A stretch of DNA of 44,847 nt, taken from the NCBI GenBank assembly GCA_025937235.1, contig JAICRU010000016.1, forward strand, positions 1-44,847. Reading direction: 5' to 3'. Every line of letters begins with the position of its first letter. Position 1 is the stretch's first letter. The position numbers and the translations under genes were made by a program. The notes below the pieces were generated by a model. That model had not been told where the DNA came from. It saw only the letters and a program-made list of their open reading frames with translations, and made no database searches. This DNA comes from Acidimicrobiia bacterium. Lineage in GTDB: Bacteria; Actinomycetota; Acidimicrobiia; Spongiisociales; ZC4RG35. Below are positions 8,122 through 15,530 of this stretch, in pieces.

Positions 8122-9626
8122 GGGCGAGCGAACGAGCGGACTGTCTCGATGGTGTCGGCATCAACCGGGCTCTTGTCGTCCCGGTAACGCTTCACCCGGG
8201 CAAAACGCAGTGCCACCCCGCCCGGGTAACGAGTGCTCCGCTGTACTCCGTCGAAGGCGATCTCATAGACGATCGCCGGCTTCAGGTAGACGACGTGGCC
8301 ACTCCGATGATCCTCGATCTCGAGGAATCGCTCTGTCTGCCACTTCAGCATCTCATCGGTCAGGCCCTTGAACGTCTTGCCGAGCATCACATAGGCGCCA
8401 TCGGGGCCACGGGCGCCTAGGTGGAGGTTCGACAGCCAGCCTTCCCGGCGACCCGACCCCCATTCCGCTGCCAGGACTACGAGGTCGAGGCTGTGGGTCG
8501 GTTTGACCTTCAGCCACCCCGAGCCCCGACGGCCCGCCTGGTAGGCCTGGTCGGGGGCTTTGACCACGACCCCCTCGTACCCCGACGCCACCGCAGTTTC
8601 GAAGAAGCGATCGGCCACGTCGGGGTCGTCGGTGAGCACCCCTTCGACCACCGAATCTGCCGGGATCGCAGCCTCCAGTGCTGCCCGCCGGTCGACCAAA
8701 GGGCTGTCGATGAGGTCGACACCGTCGACGTGGAGGCAGTCGAAGTAGAAGACCGCCAACGGTCGGGCCACCGTCGCTGGACCAGACCCGAAGCGGCTCA
8801 TCGAATCCTGGAACTGCTCGGGGCCCGAGGGACCGAACAGGAGCGCCTCCCCATCCAGGATGAAGGATCCGGCGGAGTAGTCGAGCGCTGCCGTGACCAC
8901 CTCGGGTATTGCGGGTGTGATGTCCCGCTGGTTCCTGGTGTACACCTTCACCCGGTTTCCTTCCCGGTGCACCTGGATCCGAGCACCATCGAGCTTCGAC
9001 TCCACGAATGCTCGGCCGAGGAGTCTCACCGCCTCTCCCGCACTGGTGGCCGTCTTGGCCAGCATGGGCTGAACCGGGGTGAACACCGCCAGGCTGGCCC
9101 TCCCCAGCGATTGAGTGCCTTCGGACAGGGCTCGAGAGGCCACCGTCACCAGATCACCCTCGAGCATGGCGGCCCGGCGCACTTCCTGAGCGGGCACATG
9201 GAGAGCCGATGCCACCGCATCCGCCATCACCCCCTCCAGCGCGCCCTGACGCAGATTGCGCAGGATCAGGCCACGGAGAAACCTCTGCTCGTCGGAGGTG
9301 GCTGCGGAAAAGAGCTCTCGAAGCAGGGTCTGCCGCCTCAGCTTGGAACCGGGCCCGGTGGTGGTGGCGAGATGGTCGAGGATTGCGTCCACATCGAGCA
9401 CCTGGAGGCTCGGTTCGTCTGCAGGGCCGACATCGATCCCGTAAATGGTGGCCCAGCCGGCCCCAAGGCGGTCCTGTCGAGGCTTGCCTGTCAGGTAGGA
9501 GACGGCCACGGCAGCCTCTTCGGAGGTCAGTCGACGCAGGGTGTCGGCGAGAAGGGAGATCTTGGCCGTGCGAGCTGGCGTCGACGACACGGCCTCGGAC
9601 ACCGCGACCAGGTCGGCAAGGAGCAT
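8118..9626 (-). CDS. ligB: ATP-dependent DNA ligase LigB
   Basis: 502-residue ATP-dependent DNA ligase like mycobacterial LigB. An N-terminal helical DNA-binding domain (about 1-185) precedes the adenylation domain with Lys211 in ESKLDGARIQ (the KxDG motif), then DGEAL, FDCLHVDG, EGVVVKAP and WLKVKP, and an OB-fold domain ending at about 500. It seals nicks in duplex DNA with ATP, complementing NAD-dependent LigA; its cellular role is often linked to repair. The start lies 20 bases after the stop of the LigD-type polymerase, so the two are probably cotranscribed. Its stop overlaps that of the TPR-cyclase at a CTAG. Confidence 0.95.
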   Translation of the reverse strand: MLLADLVAVSEAVSSTPARTAKISLLADTLRRLTSEEAAVAVSYLTGKPRQDRLGAGWATIYGIDVGPADEPSLQVLDVDAILDHLATTTGPGSKLRRQTLLRELFSAATSDEQRFLRGLILRNLRQGALEGVMADAVASALHVPAQEVRRAAMLEGDLVTVASRALSEGTQSLGRASLAVFTPVQPMLAKTATSAGEAVRLLGRAFVESKLDGARIQVHREGNRVKVYTRNQRDITPAIPEVVTAALDYSAGSFILDGEALLFGPSGPEQFQDSMSRFGSGPATVARPLAVFYFDCLHVDGVDLIDSPLVDRRAALEAAIPADSVVEGVLTDDPDVADRFFETAVASGYEGVVVKAPDQAYQAGRRGSGWLKVKPTHSLDLVVLAAEWGSGRREGWLSNLHLGARGPDGAYVMLGKTFKGLTDEMLKWQTERFLEIEDHRSGHVVYLKPAIVYEIAFDGVQRSTRYPGGVALRFARVKRYRDDKSPVDADTIETVRSFARP

Positions 9627-9646
9627 CTACAAGTCCACTGGGCGCA

Positions 9647-10552
9647 CTATGAACGGAACCGGTCGAAAGGCTCGAGGACTATCCCCGACGTGGCGAGATC
9701 GGCCTCCACCTTCTCGACGACCCCGGAAAGATCGACCGGTCGGGCCTTCGCCCATGGACGCTTGCGGGAGCGCTGTGCGACGTTGTCCATCCGGACCTGG
9801 TCCGGGGACACTCGATCCAGTTCCGTCCATGAGATCGGGGTGGCGACCGGCGCCCCCTCCTTCGGCCGCAGCGACCACGGGACCACGGACGTGGAACGTG
9901 GCGTGTTTCGCATCCAGTCGATGAAGACACGATCTCCGCGATCAGCCTTACGGAAGGCAAGGGTCATCAGCTCCTCGTTGGCCGCCGAGGCGATCGCAGC
10001 GGTGCCCCGGGCGACGATGGCCACCGACTCGAAGTCGAGGCTCGGCGCAAGCGGTGCCCGCAGGTGATAGCCCTTCGAGCCCGAAGTGAGCAGCAGCGTG
10101 GGAATCCCATAGCCATCGAGGACCGTACGCATCTCTCTTGCTGCGAGTCGCACGAGGTCCAGGCTTCCCGGAGGCGGGTCGAGATCCCATATCGCCCAGT
10201 CTGGGTGCATCTCGTCGTCGATGCGGGCGGGGGGGACATGGAACGTGATCACCCCGAGATTGGCGAAGAAGGTGATGCCTTCTGCCGTGCTCACCGTCGG
10301 GTAGGTGGTCGTCCCCCCGTCCTCCTTGGGGACGGTGTAGCGCCCGATCAGGTCCTCCGGAGCATGGTCGGGCACGTTCTTCTGCATGAATCCCTGGCCG
10401 CCGATCCCACGGGGGAATCGCTCAACGGATAGAGGCCTGCCCTCGATGAAGGGGAGCATCCGCTCGGCGACCTGCTCGTAGTAGGCGACCACGTCACCCT
10501 TGGTGATCCCATCCTTCGGGAAGACCACCCTGTCGGCGTTGCTGACCTCCAT
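9647..10552 (-). CDS. LigD-type NHEJ polymerase/primase domain protein (stand-alone)
   Basis: 301-residue archaeo-eukaryotic-primase-fold polymerase corresponding to the polymerase domain of LigD (PolDom). It fills gaps with nucleotides at double-strand breaks together with Ku and ligase. Catalytic marks are WDLDPPP (Asp123, Asp125), TSGSKGYHL with His163, and VFIDWMRN with Asp212. The N-terminus EVSNADRVVFPKDGITKGD is typical of the family, which fixes the start near ATG 10552 rather than further upstream. It is separate from the phosphoesterase-ligase part, which lies over 30 kb away at 41695. First gene of an operon with ligB. Confidence 0.95.
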   Translation of the reverse strand: MEVSNADRVVFPKDGITKGDVVAYYEQVAERMLPFIEGRPLSVERFPRGIGGQGFMQKNVPDHAPEDLIGRYTVPKEDGGTTTYPTVSTAEGITFFANLGVITFHVPPARIDDEMHPDWAIWDLDPPPGSLDLVRLAAREMRTVLDGYGIPTLLLTSGSKGYHLRAPLAPSLDFESVAIVARGTAAIASAANEELMTLAFRKADRGDRVFIDWMRNTPRSTSVVPWSLRPKEGAPVATPISWTELDRVSPDQVRMDNVAQRSRKRPWAKARPVDLSGVVEKVEADLATSGIVLEPFDRFRS

Positions 10553-10660
10553 CGCGTCTAACCGCAGATCTCGCGCTCGCTCTTGGTCCCGGGCATCACG
10601 CCTTCTACATACACGACCGGACAAGGTTCGCACACATCGGGGGAAACTGAAGCGATGGGG

Positions 10661-11689
10661 TCAAACCAGTCGCTTCCGCCCTTCGGTCTCGCCATCGACG
10701 ACATTGCCCGTCGGCTCGAACCCGTGTGCCAGATAGAAGCCGCGTGGCGAGCCTCGGCCCTCACCCCAGCTGGTGAGCAGGGTTCGGTCACCCCTCCGCC
10801 GGCACTCTTCGACGACGAGGTCGATTGCGCGCGTCCCTATCCCTCGTCTCTGGTGGAGACGGTCGACGAGGATACGCCACAGGAACGGCTCGGGATGGTG
10901 CGAGGTGGTCAAGGCGAGCATCACGAATCCAACGATCTCTTCGTCGGCGAGGACAGCCCGCATCCAAGGCAACACCGGCGCCCCGTTCACAACTTCCGGG
11001 ACCATGGCGTCGGCAAAGGACTGCAACACGGGGGCGACGAACTCCTCCTGGGTTCGATGGGTCTTCAATCCCGTCACGGTGGCGACATTGTCGGGTGTGA
11101 TCTCCACGAATCGAACGTCGTCGGGAGGGAGGCGGGGACGGTTGCGCCAGGTCCGCCAGTCGGATTTCGTCATCCCGTAGATCCAGTCGTCGGATGACTC
11201 CTCCCCGACCCAGAAGGAGGACCTGGTATGTCCCTCGAACAAGAAGCCGGTGCGCTCGAGCACCATCGCCGAGGCCGGGTTGTCCGGGTGCAGCATGCCG
11301 CAGACCCGGGTCACTCCTATGTCCTCGAACAGGTGCTTCACCAATGCCTCGACGGCCTCGACGGCATATCCCCTACCCCAGTGCTCCTTGGCGAAGGTGT
11401 ATCCGACCTCGGCAGTGCGTCCTTGCCATGACAGCTCGGCGCCCACGTCGCCGTACACCTCACCACTGTCGGGGTCGCACACGATGGCCATCCACCACTC
11501 GCCATCTTCTGGGCCGGCCAGGCCCATCACGTGCTCGACCACCCGCTCCGCTCGCTCCCGGGAGTAGGGAAGCTCCCAGTCCTGATAGCGGGCGACATCG
11601 GGATCGTTCCGCCGCGCCAGGTAGGCATCGATGTCGTCCTCGCGAAAGGGGCGGATCAGCAACCGGTCGGTCCGGGTCGGGTTGAACAC
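10661..11689 (-). CDS. tandem GNAT acetyltransferase
   Basis: 342-residue protein with two GNAT domains. The first (about 1-175) resembles RimJ/RimL-type N-acetyltransferases: TDRLLIRPFREDD, EVGYTF, HWGRGYAVEAVEAL for acetyl-CoA, and NPASAMVLERTGF. The second (about 190-342) has WRILVDRLHQRRGIGTRAID for acetyl-CoA and PRGFYLAHGFEPTG. The start is GTG. Such fusions use acetyl-CoA to modify amines on proteins or small molecules; the targets here are unknown. It lies upstream of the polymerase-ligB pair on the same strand, separated by 108 bases, so cotranscription is possible but not required. Confidence 0.88.
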   Translation of the reverse strand: MFNPTRTDRLLIRPFREDDIDAYLARRNDPDVARYQDWELPYSRERAERVVEHVMGLAGPEDGEWWMAIVCDPDSGEVYGDVGAELSWQGRTAEVGYTFAKEHWGRGYAVEAVEALVKHLFEDIGVTRVCGMLHPDNPASAMVLERTGFLFEGHTRSSFWVGEESSDDWIYGMTKSDWRTWRNRPRLPPDDVRFVEITPDNVATVTGLKTHRTQEEFVAPVLQSFADAMVPEVVNGAPVLPWMRAVLADEEIVGFVMLALTTSHHPEPFLWRILVDRLHQRRGIGTRAIDLVVEECRRRGDRTLLTSWGEGRGSPRGFYLAHGFEPTGNVVDGETEGRKRLV

Positions 11690-11720
11690 CCGTCCGATTC
11701 AACCAGCCGGGTCACCGCGA

Positions 11721-11726
11721 TAGCCT
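11721..11726 (+). promoter_or_regulatory. -10 box TAGCCT, leaderless-type promoter
   Basis: TAGCCT ends 6 nt before the ATG at 11733, so transcription would begin at or next to the start codon. Confidence 0.5.
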
Positions 11727-11732
11727 GCGACG

Positions 11733-11957
11733 ATGACCGAGGGTTCGGAACGCGTAAAGGGCCCAGCGTCCTACTTTCCCTCGATCGAGCGAGACTACGG
11801 CCGACCGATAGAAGAGTGGCAGGAACTGATCCGATCGAGCGATCTGACCAGGCACATGGAGCTGGTCAACTGGCTGAAGACCGAATATGGCATTGGCCAT
11901 GGCCATGCCAACGCCCTGGTCGCCTACACCCTGGCCGAAGAAGACGGCGAGCCCTGA
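11733..11957 (+). CDS. DUF4287 domain protein
   Basis: 74-residue acidic cytosolic protein of the DUF4287 type. The core is YFPSIERDYGRPIEEWQELI, then HMELVNWLKTEYGIGHGHANALVAYTL; the GHGHANALV helix end is characteristic. Family members are often stand-alone or fused to a second small domain, with no established biochemical role. A -10 box lies 6 nt ahead and no Shine-Dalgarno sequence is visible, which suggests a leaderless message. The next gene begins 28 bases after its stop. Confidence 0.85.
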   Translation: MTEGSERVKGPASYFPSIERDYGRPIEEWQELIRSSDLTRHMELVNWLKTEYGIGHGHANALVAYTLAEEDGEP

Positions 11958-11985
11958 GGCAACCCGAGCCGACGAGGAGGACAGG

Positions 11986-12339
11986 ATGCGTGTTCAGACC
12001 GGTCAGCTGGTAGCCCTGGGATACGGGGCATACGTGCGCTCCGACGATGTGGCCGCAGTCGAGCCGATCACAGACGGCCGGGGACCGGGGAGACGCTCCC
12101 GGGTATGGGTACGAGGCGTGCCGGATCCTCTCGTCGCCTCCAGGGCCGAAGGCTCCATCGTCGACGACCTCGTCACGCCGGCCGACGAGGCTGCCCGGAT
12201 GAAGGCACAACGATCGGTGCTGGCCAAGATGGCCGGAGTGCTCGACACGGTCTCGCCCGGGATCAGACGTCTCCTCGCCGAGGAATCGGGAACCGACATC
12301 GACGACCTGCTGAGTGAGGCGAACCGGGTTCTCGGCTGA
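11986..12339 (+). CDS. small protein, possibly RemA/DUF370-like
   Basis: 117-residue protein beginning MRVQTGQLVALGYGAYVRSD with a good GAGGAGG site just upstream, which fixes the start. The N-terminal half (GYGAYVRSDDVAAVEPI, then RVWVRGVPDPLVASRAEG) recalls the layout of the RemA/RemB DUF370 fold, in which a Gly-rich strand precedes a hydrophobic 'AIV' strand. That match is only by eye. The C-terminal half is helical (about 65-117). It probably shares a transcript with the DUF4287 gene. Function unknown; RemA homologues are DNA-binding regulators, so a regulatory role is one possibility. Confidence 0.6.
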   Translation: MRVQTGQLVALGYGAYVRSDDVAAVEPITDGRGPGRRSRVWVRGVPDPLVASRAEGSIVDDLVTPADEAARMKAQRSVLAKMAGVLDTVSPGIRRLLAEESGTDIDDLLSEANRVLG

Positions 12340-12343
12340 GTGA

Positions 12344-12799
12344 TCAGGCCCTGCGCACCAGTCTGACGAGGGGGATGGTCCTCTCGGTCTTCGTCTGATA
12401 CTCGCCGAACTGGGGAGCTGTGGCCACCACCATCGACTCCCAGAGACGATCCCGATCATCGTCGTCGATGGGGATCGCATCAGCCTCAAAGAGATCGCCA
12501 TCGCGTCGAACCCAGACCGCCGAGTCCGCGACCAGGTTGAGATACCAGTCCGGATGCCTGGGGGCGCCTCCATAAGAGGCGGCGACGACGAGGTCCCCGT
12601 CGACCTCGAAGAATCGGAGCGGCGTCCGGCGTATCTCGCCTGAGTTACGGCCGGTGGTGTAGAGCAGGATGAGACTGCCGGCCGCAGGATGATCGACCTC
12701 CGCCCCCTCGCTCTCCAGATATTGACGGGCGTGCTCGGCGGCGTGGGGCCGGGAGGAGTCGACGGCCCGATCCTCGACGTTCGTACCTTCCACGGTCAT
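12344..12799 (-). CDS. nitroreductase/deazaflavin-dependent (DUF385) family protein
   Basis: 151-residue split-beta-barrel protein of the Ddn/DUF385 family, which bind the deazaflavin F420 and reduce quinones or nitro compounds. Marks are LILLYTTGRNSGEIRRTPL, VVAASYGGAPRHPDWYLNLVAD and the C-terminal IPLVRL. These residues form the F420-binding face in the family. The stop lies 4 bases from that of the RemA-like gene. The ATG at 12799 lies 6 nt after a TAGTTT -10 box, so it is probably leaderless and divergent with the kelch gene. Confidence 0.9.
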   Translation of the reverse strand: MTVEGTNVEDRAVDSSRPHAAEHARQYLESEGAEVDHPAAGSLILLYTTGRNSGEIRRTPLRFFEVDGDLVVAASYGGAPRHPDWYLNLVADSAVWVRRDGDLFEADAIPIDDDDRDRLWESMVVATAPQFGEYQTKTERTIPLVRLVRRA

Positions 12800-12805
12800 G
12801 ACCCG

Positions 12806-12834
12806 AAACTATCACCCTGCACGGGCCGTACGAT
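12806..12834. promoter_or_regulatory. back-to-back leaderless promoters in a 41-base spacer
   Basis: On minus, TAGTTT (plus 12806-12811) ends 6 nt before the ATG at 12799. On plus, TACGAT (12829-12834) ends 6 nt before the GTG at 12841. The two -10 boxes are 17 bases apart, so each occupies the place where the other's -35 hexamer would lie. Neither matches a -35 consensus. Confidence 0.5.
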
Positions 12835-12840
12835 CGGTCG

Positions 12841-13845
12841 GTGCGAAGTCTCTTGGCGGCGCTCGCAGTGCTCGTGGCCTCATGCTCGTCCTCCACCGGT
12901 GAGCCCGGCATCACAACCCCTGATCGCGACACGGCCACAACAGGTTCCCCAGGCGGGTGGGTCGAGATGGCGCCAATGGAGATCGCCCGTAGCGAGCACC
13001 CTGCCGTGGTGCTCCATGACGAGATCGTGGTGCTCGGCGGTTTGATCGAAGTGGGCGCGGGCCGCACCGGGGTCACGCCCACCGTCGAGGCCTACGCGCC
13101 GGCCACCGACAGCTGGCGCCACCTCACCGAACTCCCCGAGGCCAGACACCATGGGATGGCCGCGGCGGTCGGCGACAGGATCTTCTTCGCGGGCGGGTAC
13201 ACCTCGTCCGGAGACCCGACAACCGCGGTATGGGAGCTGGTGGGAGGGGCCTGGACGGGACGGGCCCCGATCCCCATCCCGGTGGGGGCGGCATCGGCAA
13301 TCGTGGTCGGCGATGAGATCTACCTGATAGGCGGTGTCCCCGACGGACTGTTTCATCGTTACGACGTCGCCAACGACCGTTGGACCGCCCTACCGTCGCC
13401 CCCCACCCAGCGCGAGCACCTCGCGGCAGTGAACCTGGACGGGGAGGTGTGGGCGATCGCCGGTCGTTGGATGGGGGAGATATTCGAGAGCACGGACATT
13501 TTCGATATCGAGACCGGGACCTGGCGCGATGGCCCGCCTTTGTCGGAGCCACGCTCCGGCTTCGGCGCGGCAGTGGTCGACGACAGCGTCTTCGTTGCCG
13601 GCGGCGAGGTGTTCGACCCCGATGAGACACTGACCAGCGTGGAGAGACTGGACGACGAAACAGCAGGGTGGCAACCAACCGAATCGCTCCCCCAAGGGCT
13701 GCACGGAAACCCGCTGGTCGTGGTGGGAAGCCACGTCTACCTCCCCGGGGGCTCGACCAGGGCTGCGGATGTGGCAAATGATGGGGCGACCTACCGCTTC
13801 GAGGCGCCTGACACCCGGTCGATTTCTGCGGTAATTTCCCCCTGA
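12841..13845 (+). CDS. kelch-repeat lipoprotein
   Basis: 334-residue exported lipoprotein. Signal sequence with lipobox LVASC near residue 18, then a short Ser/Thr-rich linker and six kelch blades (about 40-330) recognisable by VVLGG, FFAGG, YLIGG, WAIAG, FVAGG and YLPGG, each followed by a Trp or Tyr-containing strand. This predicts a six-bladed beta-propeller on the outer membrane face, usually a binding scaffold. The start is GTG with a -10 box 6 nt upstream. It overlaps the next gene by one base (TGATG), so the PAS protein is probably translated from the same message. Confidence 0.88.
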   Translation: MRSLLAALAVLVASCSSSTGEPGITTPDRDTATTGSPGGWVEMAPMEIARSEHPAVVLHDEIVVLGGLIEVGAGRTGVTPTVEAYAPATDSWRHLTELPEARHHGMAAAVGDRIFFAGGYTSSGDPTTAVWELVGGAWTGRAPIPIPVGAASAIVVGDEIYLIGGVPDGLFHRYDVANDRWTALPSPPTQREHLAAVNLDGEVWAIAGRWMGEIFESTDIFDIETGTWRDGPPLSEPRSGFGAAVVDDSVFVAGGEVFDPDETLTSVERLDDETAGWQPTESLPQGLHGNPLVVVGSHVYLPGGSTRAADVANDGATYRFEAPDTRSISAVISP

Positions 13846-14237
13846 TGCCACAACAGCCCCTGGAGCTGATCCTCCTCCGCCAGCTGGCCAGCCATCTGGT
13901 GATCCCCATGTGGATGATGGACGAGCAGGGGAATCTGATCTTCTACAACGAGTCGGCGGAAGGTCTGCTCGGTGTCCATTTCGACGATGTGGGCCCGATC
14001 AATTCGGAGCAGCTCGTGGGGAAATGGCAGGTCACCCAGATGGACGGGTCGCCACTCCCCGAATACGACTTCCCGGTCGTGGTTGCCCTGAGCAAGCACA
14101 AGCCTGCCCATAGGTCGCTTCGCTTCCAGGGACTGGACGGCGTGTGGCGGGCTGTCGAGGTGACCGCCCTCCCGCTGGAAGGCCAGGATGGCCGGTTCCT
14201 CGGCGTCCTCGCCACCTTCTGGGAGGTGGACGACTGA
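13845..14237 (+). CDS. PAS-domain protein
   Basis: 130-residue protein consisting of one PAS fold: IPMWMMDEQGNLIFYNESAEGLLG at the N-terminus and WRAVEVTALPLEGQDGRFLGVLATFWEV at the C-terminus (shown in parts). No output domain follows. PAS domains sense ligands, redox state or light and dimerise with partners. The ATG overlaps the kelch stop by one base, and the stop TGA overlaps the CTG at which the metallo-beta-lactamase frame probably begins, so all three seem translationally coupled. The partner may be the adjacent hydrolase. Confidence 0.85.
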   Translation: MPQQPLELILLRQLASHLVIPMWMMDEQGNLIFYNESAEGLLGVHFDDVGPINSEQLVGKWQVTQMDGSPLPEYDFPVVVALSKHKPAHRSLRFQGLDGVWRAVEVTALPLEGQDGRFLGVLATFWEVDD

Positions 14238-15061
14238 GAGCCCGACTCTGGGGCACGAGAGGCTCGATCGCTAGCGGCGGCCCGACGACCGCTCGCTATG
14301 GCGGTGACACCTCTTCGGTCGAAGTGCGGAGTCGGGAAGGACAGCTGATCCTCTTGGACGCCGGAAGTGGCATGCGGGCCCTCGGCGCCGAGGTGGGGAA
14401 TGTGGACAAGGTCGACGTCCTCATCACCCATCTCCACATGGACCACATCCAGGGGCTGCCGTTCTTCCCTCCACTCCACGATCCGGACGTATGGGTCGAC
14501 GTCTGGGGCCCGGTCTCCTCGAGTCAGTCGCTCAAGGAGAGGCTCAACCGGTATCTCTCCCCTCCTCTGTTCCCGGTCAGGATCCGCGACCTCGAGAGTG
14601 TCGCCTTTCACGATGTCTCCCCGGGGATGTTCGACCTCGACGGGATACGGGTCACCGCCGACCTGGTCTCCCATCCCGGTCCCACCTTGGGTTTCCGGCT
14701 CGAGGAAGATGGTCGCGCACTGACATACCTCCCCGACCACGAGCCGGCTCTGGGAGCTCACGACTTCCCGAACGACTCTCACTGGACCTCGGGATACTCC
14801 CTGGCCCGAGGCGCCGACGTTCTGATCCACGATTCCCAATACACCGATGAGGAGTACAGCGAGCGTGTGGGTTGGGGGCACAGCTCCTACAGCCACGTCC
14901 TCGGCTTCGCCGGGCTGTGTGGTGTGGACCGACTGATGACGTTCCATCACGATCCAGCACATAGCGACGAGACCCTCGACGAGGCCCACGCTCGGCTGCA
15001 GCAGGCCGCCCGTGGGTTCGAGGTGATTCCCGGGTCTCAGGGGGCCGCGATCGAAGTATGA
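14234..15061 (+). CDS. metallo-beta-lactamase fold hydrolase (probable CTG start)
   Basis: 275-residue MBL-fold metallohydrolase, resembling phosphodiesterases such as PhnP. Metal ligands are THLHMDHIQG (HxHxDH), SHPGPTLGF, YLPDHEP and the final HHD in TFHHDPAHSDE; HDSQYT and WGHSSYSH are also typical. Conserved sequence begins LRARLWGTRGSIASGGPTT, directly at codon CTG 14234, which overlaps the PAS stop (CTGA). No ATG, GTG or TTG lies nearby in frame; the next candidate upstream, ATG 14144, would add 30 residues of PAS-antiphase sequence. So a CTG start coupled to the PAS gene is the best reading. It may hydrolyse cyclic nucleotides or phosphodiesters. Confidence 0.85.
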   Translation: MRARLWGTRGSIASGGPTTARYGGDTSSVEVRSREGQLILLDAGSGMRALGAEVGNVDKVDVLITHLHMDHIQGLPFFPPLHDPDVWVDVWGPVSSSQSLKERLNRYLSPPLFPVRIRDLESVAFHDVSPGMFDLDGIRVTADLVSHPGPTLGFRLEEDGRALTYLPDHEPALGAHDFPNDSHWTSGYSLARGADVLIHDSQYTDEEYSERVGWGHSSYSHVLGFAGLCGVDRLMTFHHDPAHSDETLDEAHARLQQAARGFEVIPGSQGAAIEV

Positions 15062-15149
15062 ACCGCTTCCGCCATCCTCGTGCTGGATGGCGAACGCCGA
15101 AGCCTGGCACGACATGATCGAGACCAGAAGGCCTGATCCCGAGGCGGTC

Positions 15150-15155
15150 TAGTCT
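15150..15155 (+). promoter_or_regulatory. -10 box TAGTCT, leaderless-type promoter
   Basis: TAGTCT ends 6 nt before the GTG at 15162. Confidence 0.5.
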
Positions 15156-15161
15156 CGCTTC

Positions 15162-15521
15162 GTGACCCTGAGCGCCGACCAGTTGGACCGGATCGCCCAG
15201 GCAAGGGAAGTCGTCATCGAGACGAGGAAGGGTGATCGGGCAGCAGAGACGACCATCTGGGTGGTCATCGATGACGGGGAGGTCTTCGTTCGTTCGGTCC
15301 GCGGGGAGGACGGACACTGGTATCGCCGGGCACTCGCCGAGCCCCGGGTCGCCCTCACTGTCGGGGATGACCGCTATCAGTTCCTGGCGATTCCGGCGAG
15401 CGATCAAGAGTCGATCCAGCGCACTTCGGAGGCGCTCAGGCGGAAGTACCGCGGTCGGTCACTCGAGATGATGCTCCAGCCCGGGACCCTGGGCACCACT
15501 CTCCGTCTGGATCCGCTCTGA
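15162..15521 (+). CDS. DUF2255 family protein
   Basis: 119-residue cytosolic protein of the DUF2255 type, related in fold to the split-barrel flavin/deazaflavin proteins: EVVIETRKGDRAAETTIWVV, VFVRSVRGEDGHWYRRAL and a C-terminal basic helix, EALRRKYRGRS. Function is not established. Starts with GTG, leaderless by its -10 spacing. Convergent with the DUF445 gene, stops 9 bases apart; CCGCTC-T-GAGCGG at 15513-15525 spans its TGA and might act as a small terminator. Confidence 0.85.
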   Translation: MTLSADQLDRIAQAREVVIETRKGDRAAETTIWVVIDDGEVFVRSVRGEDGHWYRRALAEPRVALTVGDDRYQFLAIPASDQESIQRTSEALRRKYRGRSLEMMLQPGTLGTTLRLDPL

Positions 15522-15530
15522 GCGGCCACC

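Noticed and set aside
8421-10067. Plus-strand open frame of 548 codons opposite ligB and the polymerase gene
   Set aside because: It is antisense to two clearly conserved enzymes and has Arg/Gly/His-rich, non-protein-like composition.
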